Assembly: GCA_017471925.1 (NCBI GenBank)
Contig: JAFURM010000052.1
Location: 1 to 32,447, forward strand
Source: Bacteroides sp.
Lineage (GTDB): Bacteria > Bacteroidota > Bacteroidia > Bacteroidales > Bacteroidaceae
Length of the DNA: 32,447 nucleotides
Direction: 5' to 3'
Shown: piece after piece, positions 9,695 through 18,397 of the stretch
How the letters are laid out: every line of letters begins with the position of its first letter
How positions within the stretch are numbered: the first letter of the stretch is position 1
Translations under genes and position numbers: made by a program
The notes under the pieces: generated by a model
What the model saw: the letters and a program-made list of their open reading frames with translations, nothing else
Databases searched by the model: none
Told to the model about the DNA's origin: nothing

Positions 9695-9727
9695 GATTCT
9701 ATCTAATTGAAGACACGGACAATCTGG

Positions 9728-12700
9728 TTAGCATTCACTTCCCTTTAGCTTGGCCTCTACCCACTTGCGTGCGTTGACGAAAGCTTCTATCCAAGGAGTC
9801 ACTTCATCTTGTGGACGCGGATAATATCCACATTGCCATGGGAAAATGGTACGCTCGGGGTGGGGCATGATGGCCAAATGGCGGCCGTCCTTGCTGGCAA
9901 TGGCTGCCACGCCATAGGAAGAACCGTTGGGGTTGGCAGGATAGCCGCTGTAGGTGAACTTGGCCACGATGTTATATTCACTCTCGGGCAGCGGCAAGTG
10001 GAATTTTCCTTCACCGTGGGCTACCCAGGTTCCTATTTTGTAACCACTCAACGAACCGAACATCACGCTGTTGTTGGTCGGTATAGTGAGTGATACGAAA
10101 TTGCTTTCAAACTTGTGAGAGTCATTGTGCAGCATCCGTGCTTTCTTTTCGGCCGGATGTTCGGGATTGATAAGTCCCAATTCCACCATTAATTGGCAAC
10201 CGTTGCACACACCCAGCGACAGTGTATCTTCACGGGCGTAGAAATTGTCCAGTGCAGCCTTGGCCTTGGGGTTATAAAGGAAGGCACCTGCCCATCCCTT
10301 GGCAGAACCGAGAACGTCACTATTGGAGAATCCACCGCAGAAGGCAATGACATTCACATCTTCCAGTGTTTCCCGGCCGCTGATAAGGTCGGTCATAGTG
10401 ACGTCTTTTACATCAAATCCTGCCAGCCAGAAAGAATAGGCCATTTCGCGTTCAGAGTTGGTACCTTTTTCACGAATGACGGCAGCTTTCAGGCCTGATG
10501 GTGTGCGGCGATCGGGATTCAGTCCCCATTGGGACATCTTTCCTGTGAATTGGGAACCGAATACCAGGTCCAAAGGTTGCTGCTTGTAGTTTTCAAAACG
10601 TTCCTTGGCCTTGCCATTGAAACTTTGGCGACGGTCCATGAGATAGGAAGTGGAATACCATACATCACGCAGATGGTCAATGCCGAACTGGTAATCATAT
10701 CCATCTTTGGTTACCATGATGTGGCGCTCATCTGTGGGGGTACCTATCTTCACGTAACCTACGCCGGCATCATCCAGAATCTTCTTCACACGGGGAGCAT
10801 CCTTGTCGGCAACTTGGATGATGACACCTGGGTTCTCGGCAAAGAGAGCCTGTACGATGTCACAACCGCGCAGCTTGTCCAAGTTGATGTTCATACCGCC
10901 TTCTACGTTAGCAAAGCACATTTCCAGCAAACAAGTCAGCAGACCACCGGCTGAAATGTCATGCCCGGCCATGATGAGTCCTTCATTCACCAATTGTTGT
11001 ACGGCCATGAAAGCATCGCGGAAGTATTCGGGATTCTTCACGGTAGGTACGTCGCTACCTACCTTGTTCAGGCTTTGTGCAAAGGCTGAACCGCCCAATT
11101 GCAGGGTATCAAATGAAAAATCGATATGATAGAAACGGCTTTGGGAGGCGTTCTTCATTACGGGTGACACTATCTTTCGGATGTCGCTCACCTCACCGCC
11201 GGCAGACACGATGACAGTACCCGGTGCGATGACCTTGCTGCCATCAGGATACTTTTGGGTCATGGAGAGAGAGTCCTTGCCGGTAGGTACGTTGATTTCC
11301 AAAGCACAGCAGAAGTCACTCAAAGCTTTGACAGCTTGGTAGAGGCGGGCATCTTCACCCTCCTGAGAACGGCAAGGCCACATCCAGTTGGCAGAGAGAC
11401 TGACGCTGTCCAGACCTTCTGCCAAAGGTGCCCACACGAGGTTGGTCAAGGCTTCACTGACAGAAAGAACAGAACCGGCTTCAGGATTGGCCAAGGCTGC
11501 CTGGGGCGCATGTCCCAATGAGGTCGCAATACCTTTCTTGCCACGATAGTCCAAGGCTACAGCTCCACAGTCGCTTAGTGGCAACTGTAACTCACCTTGG
11601 CATTGCTGGCGTGCTACGCGGCCACTTACGCAACGGTCTACTTTGTTGGTCAACCAATCCTTGCAGGCTACAGCCTCCAATTGGAGGACGCGCTGTATGT
11701 ATTCATCGAGTTTGGTGATATCATAAGTGGTGACACTGTATTTGCGTTCCACGGTTTTGTCTACCATATAAGTCTTTGGAGAAGAACCGAACATCTGCTC
11801 TACTGCCAAGTCGAAAGGACGCACACCATCAGCCTGTTCGAAACAGAAACGCTGGTCACCGGTCGTTTCACCTACCACGTACATCGGTGCACGTTCACGC
11901 TCGGCAATCTTTTGTACGTGTTCGATGGCTTCTTCCTGAATCAGCAGCCCCATGCGTTCTTGGCTTTCGTTGGCTATGATTTCCTTGGCGCTAAGGGTCT
12001 TGTCGCCGATGGGTAACTTGCTCATATCAATGTGTCCGCCGCATTCTTCCACCAGTTCGCTGAGACAGTTTACATGGCCTGCAGAACCGTGATCATGGAT
12101 GGAAACTACAGGATTCTCCTCTTCTTCGCAGAGAGCGCGTACTACATTATAAGCACGTTTCTGCATTTCTGCATTGGCACGCTGCACGGCATTCAGTTCA
12201 ATGCCGCTGCTGTAACGTCCGGTATCTACAGAAGATACGGAACCTCCGCCCAGGCCGATGCGATAGTTGTCTCCGCCTATGACTACAACTTTGTTGCCCG
12301 CTTCGGGCTTGCCTTTCAGACAGTCACGACGGGTACCGTATCCCACACCGCCGGCCAGCATGATGACCTTGTCATAGCCATAAAGAGTATCGTCAGGGGT
12401 TTCTTGATGTTCAAAGGTAAGTACAGATCCGCAGATGAGAGGTTGGCCGAACTTGTTGCCAAAGTCGCTGGCACCGTTACTGGCCTTGATGAGAATCTGT
12501 TCAGGAGTTTGATAGAGCCATTTGCGTACAGGAAGAATCTCTTCCCATTCGCGTCCCTCCTCGCTGCGTGGGTAAGAGGTCATATATACGGCCGTACCTG
12601 CAATGGGCCAAGAACCTTTTCCGCCACCCATACGGTCTCGTATTTCACCTCCAGTGCCGGTCGAAGCACCGTTGAAAGGTTCCACAGTGGTGGGGAAGTT

Positions 12701-13447
12701 GTGGGTTTCGGCTTTCAGCGAGATGACACTCTCTATCTCTTTCACTTGGAAATAGTCGGGCTTGGAATGGTCGGATGGCGCAAATTGTTCGATAACAGGC
12801 CCTTCTGCGAAAGCTACATTATCTTTATAAGCTGAAATGATTTTATTGGGGTTCTCTTGAGTGGTCTTCTTAATCATTTGGAAGAGGGAAGATTCTTGTT
12901 CCACACCGTCTATGATGAACGTACCTCCAAAGATCTTATGGCGGCAGTGCTCGGAATTGATTTGAGCAAATCCAAAGACTTCCGAATCTGTCAGGGGACG
13001 ACCGAGGTCTTGTTCCACTTTCTTCAGATAATCCATTTCTTCTTTTGAAAGCGCTAACCCTTCTTGCTCGTTGTAAGCTTCCAGGTCTTCAATATGTACG
13101 ATGGGTTGTGGTTGCCGATTGGTCACGAAGATATGTTGGTCCAATCCTTTGTACAGGCGCTGTAGCATGGGGTCGTACTCGGCATCTTCGTTAGCTACAG
13201 GGAAATATTCTTCAATGCGTAGAATACCGGTCAAGCCCATATTTTGAGTGATTTCCACAGCATTGGTGCTCCATGGGGTTATCATTTCGCGTCGTGGCCC
13301 CACAAAACAGGTCTTCAGATTGTCTTCGTTTTCTACTTGGGCTTCTCCGAAGAGCCAGCACAACTTGTCACTATCGGCGGTTGCCTGTGTATGCTCACTT
13401 TCTACGGCAATTACGCTTTTTTGAGGTGTTCTGAAAAAAAGAATCAT
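9728..13447 (-). CDS. purL: Phosphoribosylformylglycinamidine synthase (one-chain PurL)
   Basis: Fourth step of purine synthesis: FGAR + glutamine + ATP give FGAM. At 1239 residues this is the large single-chain form found in Proteobacteria and Bacteroidetes, not the split PurS/L/Q set. The N-terminal linker and first synthetase half include FGFAQINSEHCRHKIFGG (about 162-179) and a Gly-rich AGGVGYGTRRD loop; a second synthetase half follows; the C-terminal third is a class I glutaminase with the nucleophile Cys in SLGVCNGCQLM and the catalytic His-Glu in PHPERTIFPWQ. The start at 13447 fits a promoter about 48 bases upstream. The downstream LRR gene may share the transcript. Confidence 0.97.
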   Translation of the reverse strand: MILFFRTPQKSVIAVESEHTQATADSDKLCWLFGEAQVENEDNLKTCFVGPRREMITPWSTNAVEITQNMGLTGILRIEEYFPVANEDAEYDPMLQRLYKGLDQHIFVTNRQPQPIVHIEDLEAYNEQEGLALSKEEMDYLKKVEQDLGRPLTDSEVFGFAQINSEHCRHKIFGGTFIIDGVEQESSLFQMIKKTTQENPNKIISAYKDNVAFAEGPVIEQFAPSDHSKPDYFQVKEIESVISLKAETHNFPTTVEPFNGASTGTGGEIRDRMGGGKGSWPIAGTAVYMTSYPRSEEGREWEEILPVRKWLYQTPEQILIKASNGASDFGNKFGQPLICGSVLTFEHQETPDDTLYGYDKVIMLAGGVGYGTRRDCLKGKPEAGNKVVVIGGDNYRIGLGGGSVSSVDTGRYSSGIELNAVQRANAEMQKRAYNVVRALCEEEENPVVSIHDHGSAGHVNCLSELVEECGGHIDMSKLPIGDKTLSAKEIIANESQERMGLLIQEEAIEHVQKIAERERAPMYVVGETTGDQRFCFEQADGVRPFDLAVEQMFGSSPKTYMVDKTVERKYSVTTYDITKLDEYIQRVLQLEAVACKDWLTNKVDRCVSGRVARQQCQGELQLPLSDCGAVALDYRGKKGIATSLGHAPQAALANPEAGSVLSVSEALTNLVWAPLAEGLDSVSLSANWMWPCRSQEGEDARLYQAVKALSDFCCALEINVPTGKDSLSMTQKYPDGSKVIAPGTVIVSAGGEVSDIRKIVSPVMKNASQSRFYHIDFSFDTLQLGGSAFAQSLNKVGSDVPTVKNPEYFRDAFMAVQQLVNEGLIMAGHDISAGGLLTCLLEMCFANVEGGMNINLDKLRGCDIVQALFAENPGVIIQVADKDAPRVKKILDDAGVGYVKIGTPTDERHIMVTKDGYDYQFGIDHLRDVWYSTSYLMDRRQSFNGKAKERFENYKQQPLDLVFGSQFTGKMSQWGLNPDRRTPSGLKAAVIREKGTNSEREMAYSFWLAGFDVKDVTMTDLISGRETLEDVNVIAFCGGFSNSDVLGSAKGWAGAFLYNPKAKAALDNFYAREDTLSLGVCNGCQLMVELGLINPEHPAEKKARMLHNDSHKFESNFVSLTIPTNNSVMFGSLSGYKIGTWVAHGEGKFHLPLPESEYNIVAKFTYSGYPANPNGSSYGVAAIASKDGRHLAIMPHPERTIFPWQCGYYPRPQDEVTPWIEAFVNARKWVEAKLKGSEC

Positions 13448-13494
13448 ATGTTGAATGTAGTTTTATAATTATCAACTGTTCACAGTTTACGCCG

Positions 13495-13526
13495 CAAAGG
13501 TACAACAAGGAGGGGCGTTTTGCAAG
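13495..13526 (-). promoter_or_regulatory. purL: Promoter of purL
   Basis: Minus-strand CTTG (13523-13526), a 20-base spacer, TACCTTTG (13495-13502). Leader length to the ATG is about 40 bases. No purine riboswitch is seen in it. Confidence 0.75.
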
Positions 13527-13760
13527 TTTTTCAGAGAAATAGTGGAGTTTATAAATGGTGAATGATGAATTGTGCTTGCTGTATGTAGGCCATTTCCTGA
13601 ACGGTTGATAAGCAGGTTTGTAGGGTGGATAAACAACTCCTGTAACACAAATGTAATAGGTTTGAAACAACTTTTTCAAATTATTGTCGCTTCGTCTTAA
13701 TGTGCAGAGTGTTTCTTTGCAAAAAGTTCTCAAATGCTGGAACTATTGGAGGTAATCTAT
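13527..13760. other. Non-coding gap between purL and phoU
   Basis: No gene is supported here. It holds TGTAACA and TGTAATA (13641-13647 and 13652-13658), two similar 7-mers 11 bases apart, in the manner of a Pho box, and a TTTGAA/TTCAAA inverted repeat near 13661-13680. Neither can be assigned with confidence. Confidence 0.3.
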
Positions 13761-13768
13761 TAACTTTG
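13761..13768 (+). promoter_or_regulatory. phoU: -7 promoter box of phoU
   Basis: TAACTTTG fits TAnnTTTG and lies 26 bases before the phoU ATG. The -33 box is poor, suggesting help from an activator. Confidence 0.55.
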
Positions 13769-13794
13769 TGGAATTAATATAAGAATAAGAAGCT

Positions 13795-14481
13795 ATGGTT
13801 AAATTTATCGAGTCGGAACTTACCCTTCTGAAGAAGGAGATAGATGAGATGTGGACATTGGTTTATAATCAGCTGGAGCGTGCCGGTGATGCGGTGTTGA
13901 GTCATGATCGCGAGCTGGCCCGTCAGGTATTGGTCCGTGAACGTCGTGTCAATGCACTGGAGTTGAAAGTTGATAGTGATGTAGAGGATATCATTGCGCT
14001 CTACAATCCGGTGGGTATAGAATTACGTTTCGTGCTGGCTATGTTGAAGATAAACACTAATCTGGAACGTTTGGGTGATTTTGCCGAAGGTATAGCCCGC
14101 TATGTGTTGAAGAATGAAACACCGGTGATGGATGCCGATTTGTTGGCTAAACTTCGTTTGGAGGAGATGATTCGTGAGGCTTTAGCCATGCTGAGATTAG
14201 CCAAAGAAGCTTTTCTGGAAGAGAATCAGGAATTGGCAACAACCGTATTTGCAAAAGATAACCTGTTGGATGAAATCAATGCTAAAGCCACGGAAATCTT
14301 GGCCGACTATATTCAAGGTTATCCTGATACAGCATTGGCTTGCTTGAATTTAGTGAGTATTTTCCGCAAATTGGAACGCTCGGGTGACCATATCAATAAT
14401 ATAGCCGAGGAACTGGTCTTTTTCATTGATGCCAAGGTACTGAAGCATAGCGATCATACGGATGAACGTTATATGAAGTAG
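13795..14481 (+). CDS. phoU: Phosphate signalling/transport accessory protein PhoU
   Basis: Cytosolic all-helical regulator that links the Pst phosphate transporter to the PhoR sensor kinase and damps Pho regulon expression. The 228 residues contain the two repeated three-helix PhoU domains: the first with DREL..V..ERRVN (about 38-52) and INTNLERLGDFAEGIARY (92-109), the second with the matching FRKLERSGDHINNIAEELVF (191-210). The ERLGD and ERSGDH motifs are the metal-binding signature. In many genomes it ends a pstSCAB-phoU operon; here no pst or pho gene flanks it and it has its own promoter box. Confidence 0.93.
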   Translation: MVKFIESELTLLKKEIDEMWTLVYNQLERAGDAVLSHDRELARQVLVRERRVNALELKVDSDVEDIIALYNPVGIELRFVLAMLKINTNLERLGDFAEGIARYVLKNETPVMDADLLAKLRLEEMIREALAMLRLAKEAFLEENQELATTVFAKDNLLDEINAKATEILADYIQGYPDTALACLNLVSIFRKLERSGDHINNIAEELVFFIDAKVLKHSDHTDERYMK

Positions 14482-14535
14482 TAAAGAAGTTGTAGACAAA
14501 TTGTAGCTTCTAAGGACGAATTTCTGTGGTTTGCC

Positions 14536-14567
14536 TTGGAGCTTTATGGAAAAATGTCATATATTTG
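14536..14567 (+). promoter_or_regulatory. Promoter of candidate small RNA 1
   Basis: TTG (14536-14538), 21 bases, TATATTTG (14560-14567). No gene-sized ORF follows. Confidence 0.5.
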
Positions 14568-14573
14568 CCAGCG

Positions 14574-14656
14574 AAAACGATTGCGGTATAAGTAGCTTTA
14601 GAAAAGATAACAAAAATGAGGTTTTCTCAAAAATATGTTATATGACATGTTTTTTA
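14574..14656 (+). ncRNA. Candidate small RNA 1 (about 83 bases)
   Basis: Start is inferred from the promoter at 14536-14567. The 3' end is taken as an AT-rich hairpin, AAAAATATGT pairing with ACATGTTTTT (14629-14654), whose T-run is inside the stem, so termination is less certain. A nine-codon frame (MRFSQKYVI, ATG at 14615) lies within and could be chance. No family is recognised. Confidence 0.35.
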
Positions 14657-14657
14657 A

Positions 14658-14690
14658 TTTGGTTGGTATTTCGAAAAGCAACTATATTTG
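14658..14690 (+). promoter_or_regulatory. Promoter of candidate small RNA 2
   Basis: TTTG (14658-14661), 21 bases, TATATTTG (14683-14690). Both boxes match consensus. Confidence 0.7.
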
Positions 14691-14696
14691 CACCGT

Positions 14697-14783
14697 TATC
14701 CTGAAAACAATCTTTTTACCTTAAAGAAAACTAATACCTATTGAAAACTGAAAAGGGGGCTTTGTGAAAAGCTTCCTTTTTTT
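14697..14783 (+). ncRNA. Candidate small RNA 2 (about 87 bases)
   Basis: The unit has its own consensus promoter and a strong intrinsic terminator, and contains no ATG-started frame of note. The 5' part is A-rich and looks unstructured (ACAATC, TTTTTACC, AAAGAAAAC), as in trans-acting small RNAs. It is separate from the riboflavin synthase transcript, whose promoter starts 12 bases later. No Rfam family is recognised; it lacks the conserved FMN riboswitch core. Confidence 0.55.
14751..14783 (+). terminator. Intrinsic terminator of candidate small RNA 2
   Basis: AAAGGGGGCTT pairs with AAGCTTCCTTT (eleven pairs, two of them G-U) around TGTGAA, and runs straight into a T-run. Confidence 0.75.
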
Positions 14784-14794
14784 GTTTGTGTGCA

Positions 14795-14826
14795 TTTGCT
14801 ATAATAAAACAATCGCCTTATCTTTG
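14795..14826 (+). promoter_or_regulatory. ribE: Promoter of riboflavin synthase gene
   Basis: TTTG (14795-14798), 20 bases, TATCTTTG (14819-14826). It shows that an upstream in-frame ATG at 14764 is not used. Confidence 0.85.
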
Positions 14827-14856
14827 TCGTTGAATTATAACAATATCAAAAGAATT

Positions 14857-15459
14857 ATGTTTTCCGGAATAGTAGAAGAATGTGCTACATTGGTGGCCCT
14901 GAAGAAAGAACAAGAGAATGTACACTTCACTTTCAAGTGCTCTTTTGTAGGTGAGTTAAAGATAGATCAGAGCGTTTCACATAATGGAGTCTGTCTGACA
15001 GTAGTCGATTTGACCGATGATTGCTACACGGTGACTGCAATGAAAGAGACCTTGGAACGTTCTAACTTAGGCCTATTGCAGATAGGAGACGAAGTGAATG
15101 TTGAGCGTAGTATGATGATGAACGGCCGTTTGGATGGTCACATTGTACAGGGACATGTGGATCAGACTGCCGATTGTATAGCAGTGGAAGATGCTGAAGG
15201 CAGTTATTATTTTACCTTCCGTTATGCCTTTGATAAAGAGATGGCCAAGCGTGGATATATTACGGTTGACAAAGGCTCGGTTACGGTAAATGGGGTAAGC
15301 CTGACCGTATGTAATCCTACAGATAATTCTTTTCAGGTAGCTATTATCCCTTACACCTTTGAACATACGAACTTTCATGCTATCAAACCGGGGACGGTGG
15401 TAAATTTGGAATTTGATATCATTGGCAAATACATCAGCCGAATGATTATATATAAATAA
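14857..15459 (+). CDS. ribE: Riboflavin synthase, alpha chain
   Basis: Dismutates two 6,7-dimethyl-8-ribityllumazine molecules into riboflavin and a pyrimidine, the last step of vitamin B2 synthesis; a homotrimer in the cytosol. The 200 residues hold the expected two lumazine-binding repeats, the first opening MFSGIVEECATLV with VSHNGVCLTV, the second with GHIVQGHVDQTADC and VTVNGVSLTV. The start was set at 14857 because MFSGIVE is the family N-terminus and the promoter ends at 14826; the longer frame from 14764 adds 31 hydrophobic residues upstream of the transcription start. Other rib genes are not nearby. The next gene is a flavin-dependent nitroreductase 56 bases downstream. Confidence 0.95.
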   Translation: MFSGIVEECATLVALKKEQENVHFTFKCSFVGELKIDQSVSHNGVCLTVVDLTDDCYTVTAMKETLERSNLGLLQIGDEVNVERSMMMNGRLDGHIVQGHVDQTADCIAVEDAEGSYYFTFRYAFDKEMAKRGYITVDKGSVTVNGVSLTVCNPTDNSFQVAIIPYTFEHTNFHAIKPGTVVNLEFDIIGKYISRMIIYK

Positions 15460-15515
15460 GGTATATAATATAATAAGGTGTAAATCGTAAAAGTGGATTT
15501 AAAACACATAGAATC

Positions 15516-16055
15516 ATGGAAGATTTTCTGCAATTGGCAGCTTCGCGTCAGAGTGATCGTGCCTATGATATGAAGCGTTCTGTGGAGAAGGAAAAACTGG
15601 AGCGCATTTTGGAAGCTGCCCGTTTGGCTCCTTCGGCTTGTAACGCCCAGCCTTGGAAGTTCGTGGTAGTGACAGATGCTGAACTCTGTGTGAAGGTAGG
15701 AAAGGCTACGGCAGGACTTGGGATGAATAAGTTTGCCAAGGATGCTCCGGTGCATATCTTGGTTGTGGAGGAGTCGATGAATATCACTTCCTTCTTGGGA
15801 GCTAAAATCAAGGACAAATATTTCCCGTTGATAGACATCGGTATTGCTGCTGCTCATATCACGTTGGCAGCTGAAAGTGAGGGGTTAGGCTCATGTATAT
15901 TGGGTTGGTTTGACGAAAAAGAGATTAAGAAACTGGTTGGTATACCATCGGGTAAACGGTTGCTGCTGGACATTACGATTGGTTATCCGGTGAAGGAAAA
16001 ACGCAAGAAGTCGCGTAAATCCTTGGATAAGGTTGTGTCTTATAATCGTTACTGA
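15516..16055 (+). CDS. Nitroreductase-family flavoprotein
   Basis: Probable FMN-dependent NAD(P)H oxidoreductase. The 179 residues have the family N-terminus (RQSDRAYDMK at 11-20, standing for the usual RRSxRxF, which binds the FMN phosphate), then LAPSACNAQPWKFVVV (37-52), and the central GLGSCILGWFDEKEIKKLVGIP (about 127-148) seen in short nitroreductases. Substrate cannot be told; these enzymes reduce nitro compounds, quinones or nothing known. It follows ribE with no clear promoter between, so co-transcription with the flavin gene is likely. Confidence 0.88.
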   Translation: MEDFLQLAASRQSDRAYDMKRSVEKEKLERILEAARLAPSACNAQPWKFVVVTDAELCVKVGKATAGLGMNKFAKDAPVHILVVEESMNITSFLGAKIKDKYFPLIDIGIAAAHITLAAESEGLGSCILGWFDEKEIKKLVGIPSGKRLLLDITIGYPVKEKRKKSRKSLDKVVSYNRY

Positions 16056-16104
16056 TATTGTAGATATTGTATGGAATGGGACTTTTGCACGCAAAACGAT
16101 ATTT

Positions 16105-18387
16105 ATGACTGATTATGAACAAGAACTGAACCAGGGACAGTTGGCTGCCGTATGCTACAATGAAGGCCCTTCGTTGGTGATAGCCGGTGCGGGTTCGGGA
16201 AAAACCCGCGTATTGACCTATAAGATTGCCTATTTGCTGGAGCGCGAGAGGTATCAGCCTTGGAACATCTTGGCGCTGACTTTTACCAATAAAGCAGCCC
16301 GTGAAATGAAGGAACGCATTGCCCAAAGGGTAGGAGAGAAGACTGCCCGCTATTTGTGGATGGGAACTTTCCACTCCATCTTTCTTCGTATCCTTCACGC
16401 GGAAGCCTCCCTTTTGGGATTTACCTCGCAGTTTACGATTTATGATACGGCTGACAGCAAGAGTCTGATACGCTCCATCATCAAGGAAATGGGATTGGAT
16501 GAAAAGGTTTATAAGCCTGCTTCGGTACAAGCCCGCATTTCCAATGCCAAGAATCATTTGGTGTCACCTGCCGGTTATGCGGCCAGTAAGGAGGCTTATG
16601 AGTCGGACTTGTCGGCCAAAATGCCTGCTGTCCGTGATATCTACAAACGTTATTGGGAACGTTGTCGGCAGGCGGATGCCATGGATTTCGATGACTTGTT
16701 GCTTTATACTTTTAGACTCTTCCGTGATAATCCCGATGTGTTGGCCCGCTATCGTGATCAGTTCCGTTATATTCTGGTAGATGAATATCAGGATACGAAC
16801 TATGCCCAGCATTGCATCGTGAAACAGTTGGGTGAGGAGCACCGGCACATTTGTGTGGTGGGAGATGATGCACAGAGTATTTATTCTTTTCGTGGTGCAG
16901 ATATTGATAACATTCTCTATTTTACCAAAGTCTATCCGGGCGCCCGAGTGTTCAAACTAGAACAAAATTATCGCTCTACGCGCACCATTGTGTGTGCAGC
17001 CAATAGTCTGATAGAGAAAAATGAACGCCAAATCCGTAAGGAAGTCTTTTCGGAGAAGGAACAGGGCGAACCTATTGGAGTCTTTCAGGCTTATAGTGAT
17101 GTGGAGGAGGGTGAAATTGTAACTAATAAGATTGCAGAGTTGCGCCGTTTGTTCCGATACGGCTATGCCGATTTTGCCATTCTTTACCGTACTAATGCCC
17201 AAAGCCGTATCTTTGAAGAGGCGTTGCGTAAGCATAATATGCCATATCGAATCTACGGTGGACTCTCTTTCTATCAGCGTAAGGAGATTAAGGACGTCAT
17301 AGCTTATTTCCGCTTGGTGGTGAATCCTCATGATGAAGAAGCATTCAAACGCATTATCAACTATCCGGCACGTGGTATTGGCGATACGACCGTAGGAAAG
17401 ATAGTAGCGGCAGCTACGGAGCATAGTGTAAGTTTATGGAGCGTATTGTGTAATCCGCTTTCTGTGGGAGTCAGCCTTAATAAGGCTACCGTGACCAAAC
17501 TGCAAGGTTTTCGTGATTTGATTATGGGTTTTGTGGAACTTGCCACAAACAAGAATGCCTATGAGGCGGGAACGGATATAATTCGGGGAGCTGGTATCGT
17601 TCAGGATGTTTGCCAAGACTCTTCACCCGAGAATCTTAGTCGCAGAGAGAATATCGATGAGCTTGTGAACGGAATGAACGATTTCTGTGCTCAGCGCATG
17701 GAGGAAGGAAATTCTCACGTCTCTTTGGCTGATTTCCTTTCCGAAGTTTCTCTGCTTACCGATCAGGATTCTGATAAGGGGGAGGAAGGTGACAGAATCA
17801 CTTTGATGACTGTTCATTCTGCAAAGGGCTTGGAGTTTCGAAATGTTTTTGTGGTGGGGATGGAGGAAAATCTCTTTCCCAGTTCTATGGTGGAAGATTC
17901 TCTTCGCGCTTTGGAAGAAGAACGCCGTCTGTTTTATGTGGCCATTACCCGGGCTGAAGAACACTGTTTTCTCTCCTATGCCAAGACACGTTTTCGTTAT
18001 GGAAAGATGGAGTTTGGTGCTCCCAGTCGTTTCTTGCGGGATATTGATGTACGTTTTCTGAAGTTGCCTGGTGGTTCAGCTGTTGCACATCCATCGGGTG
18101 AAGAGAAAATACGGCGAATGGGCTGGGAGAAAAGGAATGTCGTAGGTCCTGTAATGCCACGTCGTCTGCAGCCGATAAGTCAACCGGGAAATGCTGTTGC
18201 AAAAAAGAGTCCGGATCTTTCAAAGGGATTGAAGGCGGGAAATTTGATTGAGCATGAGAGGTTTGGTCTTGGCCGAGTCATTCGAGTGGAAGGTGAGGGA
18301 GATAATGTCAAAGCTACCATTCGTTTTGATAATGCTGGAGAAAAACAATTGCTGCTTCGCTTTGCTCGTTTCAAGGTAGTCGGATAA
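16105..18387 (+). CDS. pcrA: ATP-dependent DNA helicase PcrA/UvrD
   Basis: Superfamily 1 3'-5' helicase for repair, removal of proteins from DNA and replication restart. From the ATG at 16105 the protein has 760 residues: Q-motif region LNQGQLAAV (8-16), Walker A AGAGSGKTR (27-35), the GTFHSI motif, Walker B VDEYQDTN, motif III GDDAQSIYSFRGA, then domain 2 with QNYRST and, near the end, TVHSAKGLEF and LFYVAITRAEE. The C-terminal tail (NLIEHERFGLGRVIRVEG) is the Tudor-like RNA-polymerase-binding module of PcrA. An earlier in-frame ATG at 16033 overlaps the nitroreductase gene and precedes the conserved start, so it is rejected. nspC follows after 10 bases. Confidence 0.95.
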   Translation: MTDYEQELNQGQLAAVCYNEGPSLVIAGAGSGKTRVLTYKIAYLLERERYQPWNILALTFTNKAAREMKERIAQRVGEKTARYLWMGTFHSIFLRILHAEASLLGFTSQFTIYDTADSKSLIRSIIKEMGLDEKVYKPASVQARISNAKNHLVSPAGYAASKEAYESDLSAKMPAVRDIYKRYWERCRQADAMDFDDLLLYTFRLFRDNPDVLARYRDQFRYILVDEYQDTNYAQHCIVKQLGEEHRHICVVGDDAQSIYSFRGADIDNILYFTKVYPGARVFKLEQNYRSTRTIVCAANSLIEKNERQIRKEVFSEKEQGEPIGVFQAYSDVEEGEIVTNKIAELRRLFRYGYADFAILYRTNAQSRIFEEALRKHNMPYRIYGGLSFYQRKEIKDVIAYFRLVVNPHDEEAFKRIINYPARGIGDTTVGKIVAAATEHSVSLWSVLCNPLSVGVSLNKATVTKLQGFRDLIMGFVELATNKNAYEAGTDIIRGAGIVQDVCQDSSPENLSRRENIDELVNGMNDFCAQRMEEGNSHVSLADFLSEVSLLTDQDSDKGEEGDRITLMTVHSAKGLEFRNVFVVGMEENLFPSSMVEDSLRALEEERRLFYVAITRAEEHCFLSYAKTRFRYGKMEFGAPSRFLRDIDVRFLKLPGGSAVAHPSGEEKIRRMGWEKRNVVGPVMPRRLQPISQPGNAVAKKSPDLSKGLKAGNLIEHERFGLGRVIRVEGEGDNVKATIRFDNAGEKQLLLRFARFKVVG

Positions 18388-18397
18388 AAGGATAAAT

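Noticed and set aside
12032-12835. 267-residue frame opposite purL
   Set aside because: purL is complete and well conserved along this stretch.
14764-14856. N-terminal extension of riboflavin synthase
   Set aside because: The ribE promoter (-7 box at 14819-14826) lies inside it and MFSGIVE is the family start.
14658-14856. FMN riboswitch ahead of riboflavin synthase
   Set aside because: The conserved AGGGGC...GGGUGAAAUUCCC core is absent; two separate promoters and a terminator explain the region better.
16033-16104. N-terminal extension of the helicase
   Set aside because: Overlaps the nitroreductase gene and precedes the family start; MTDYEQELNQGQ fits better.
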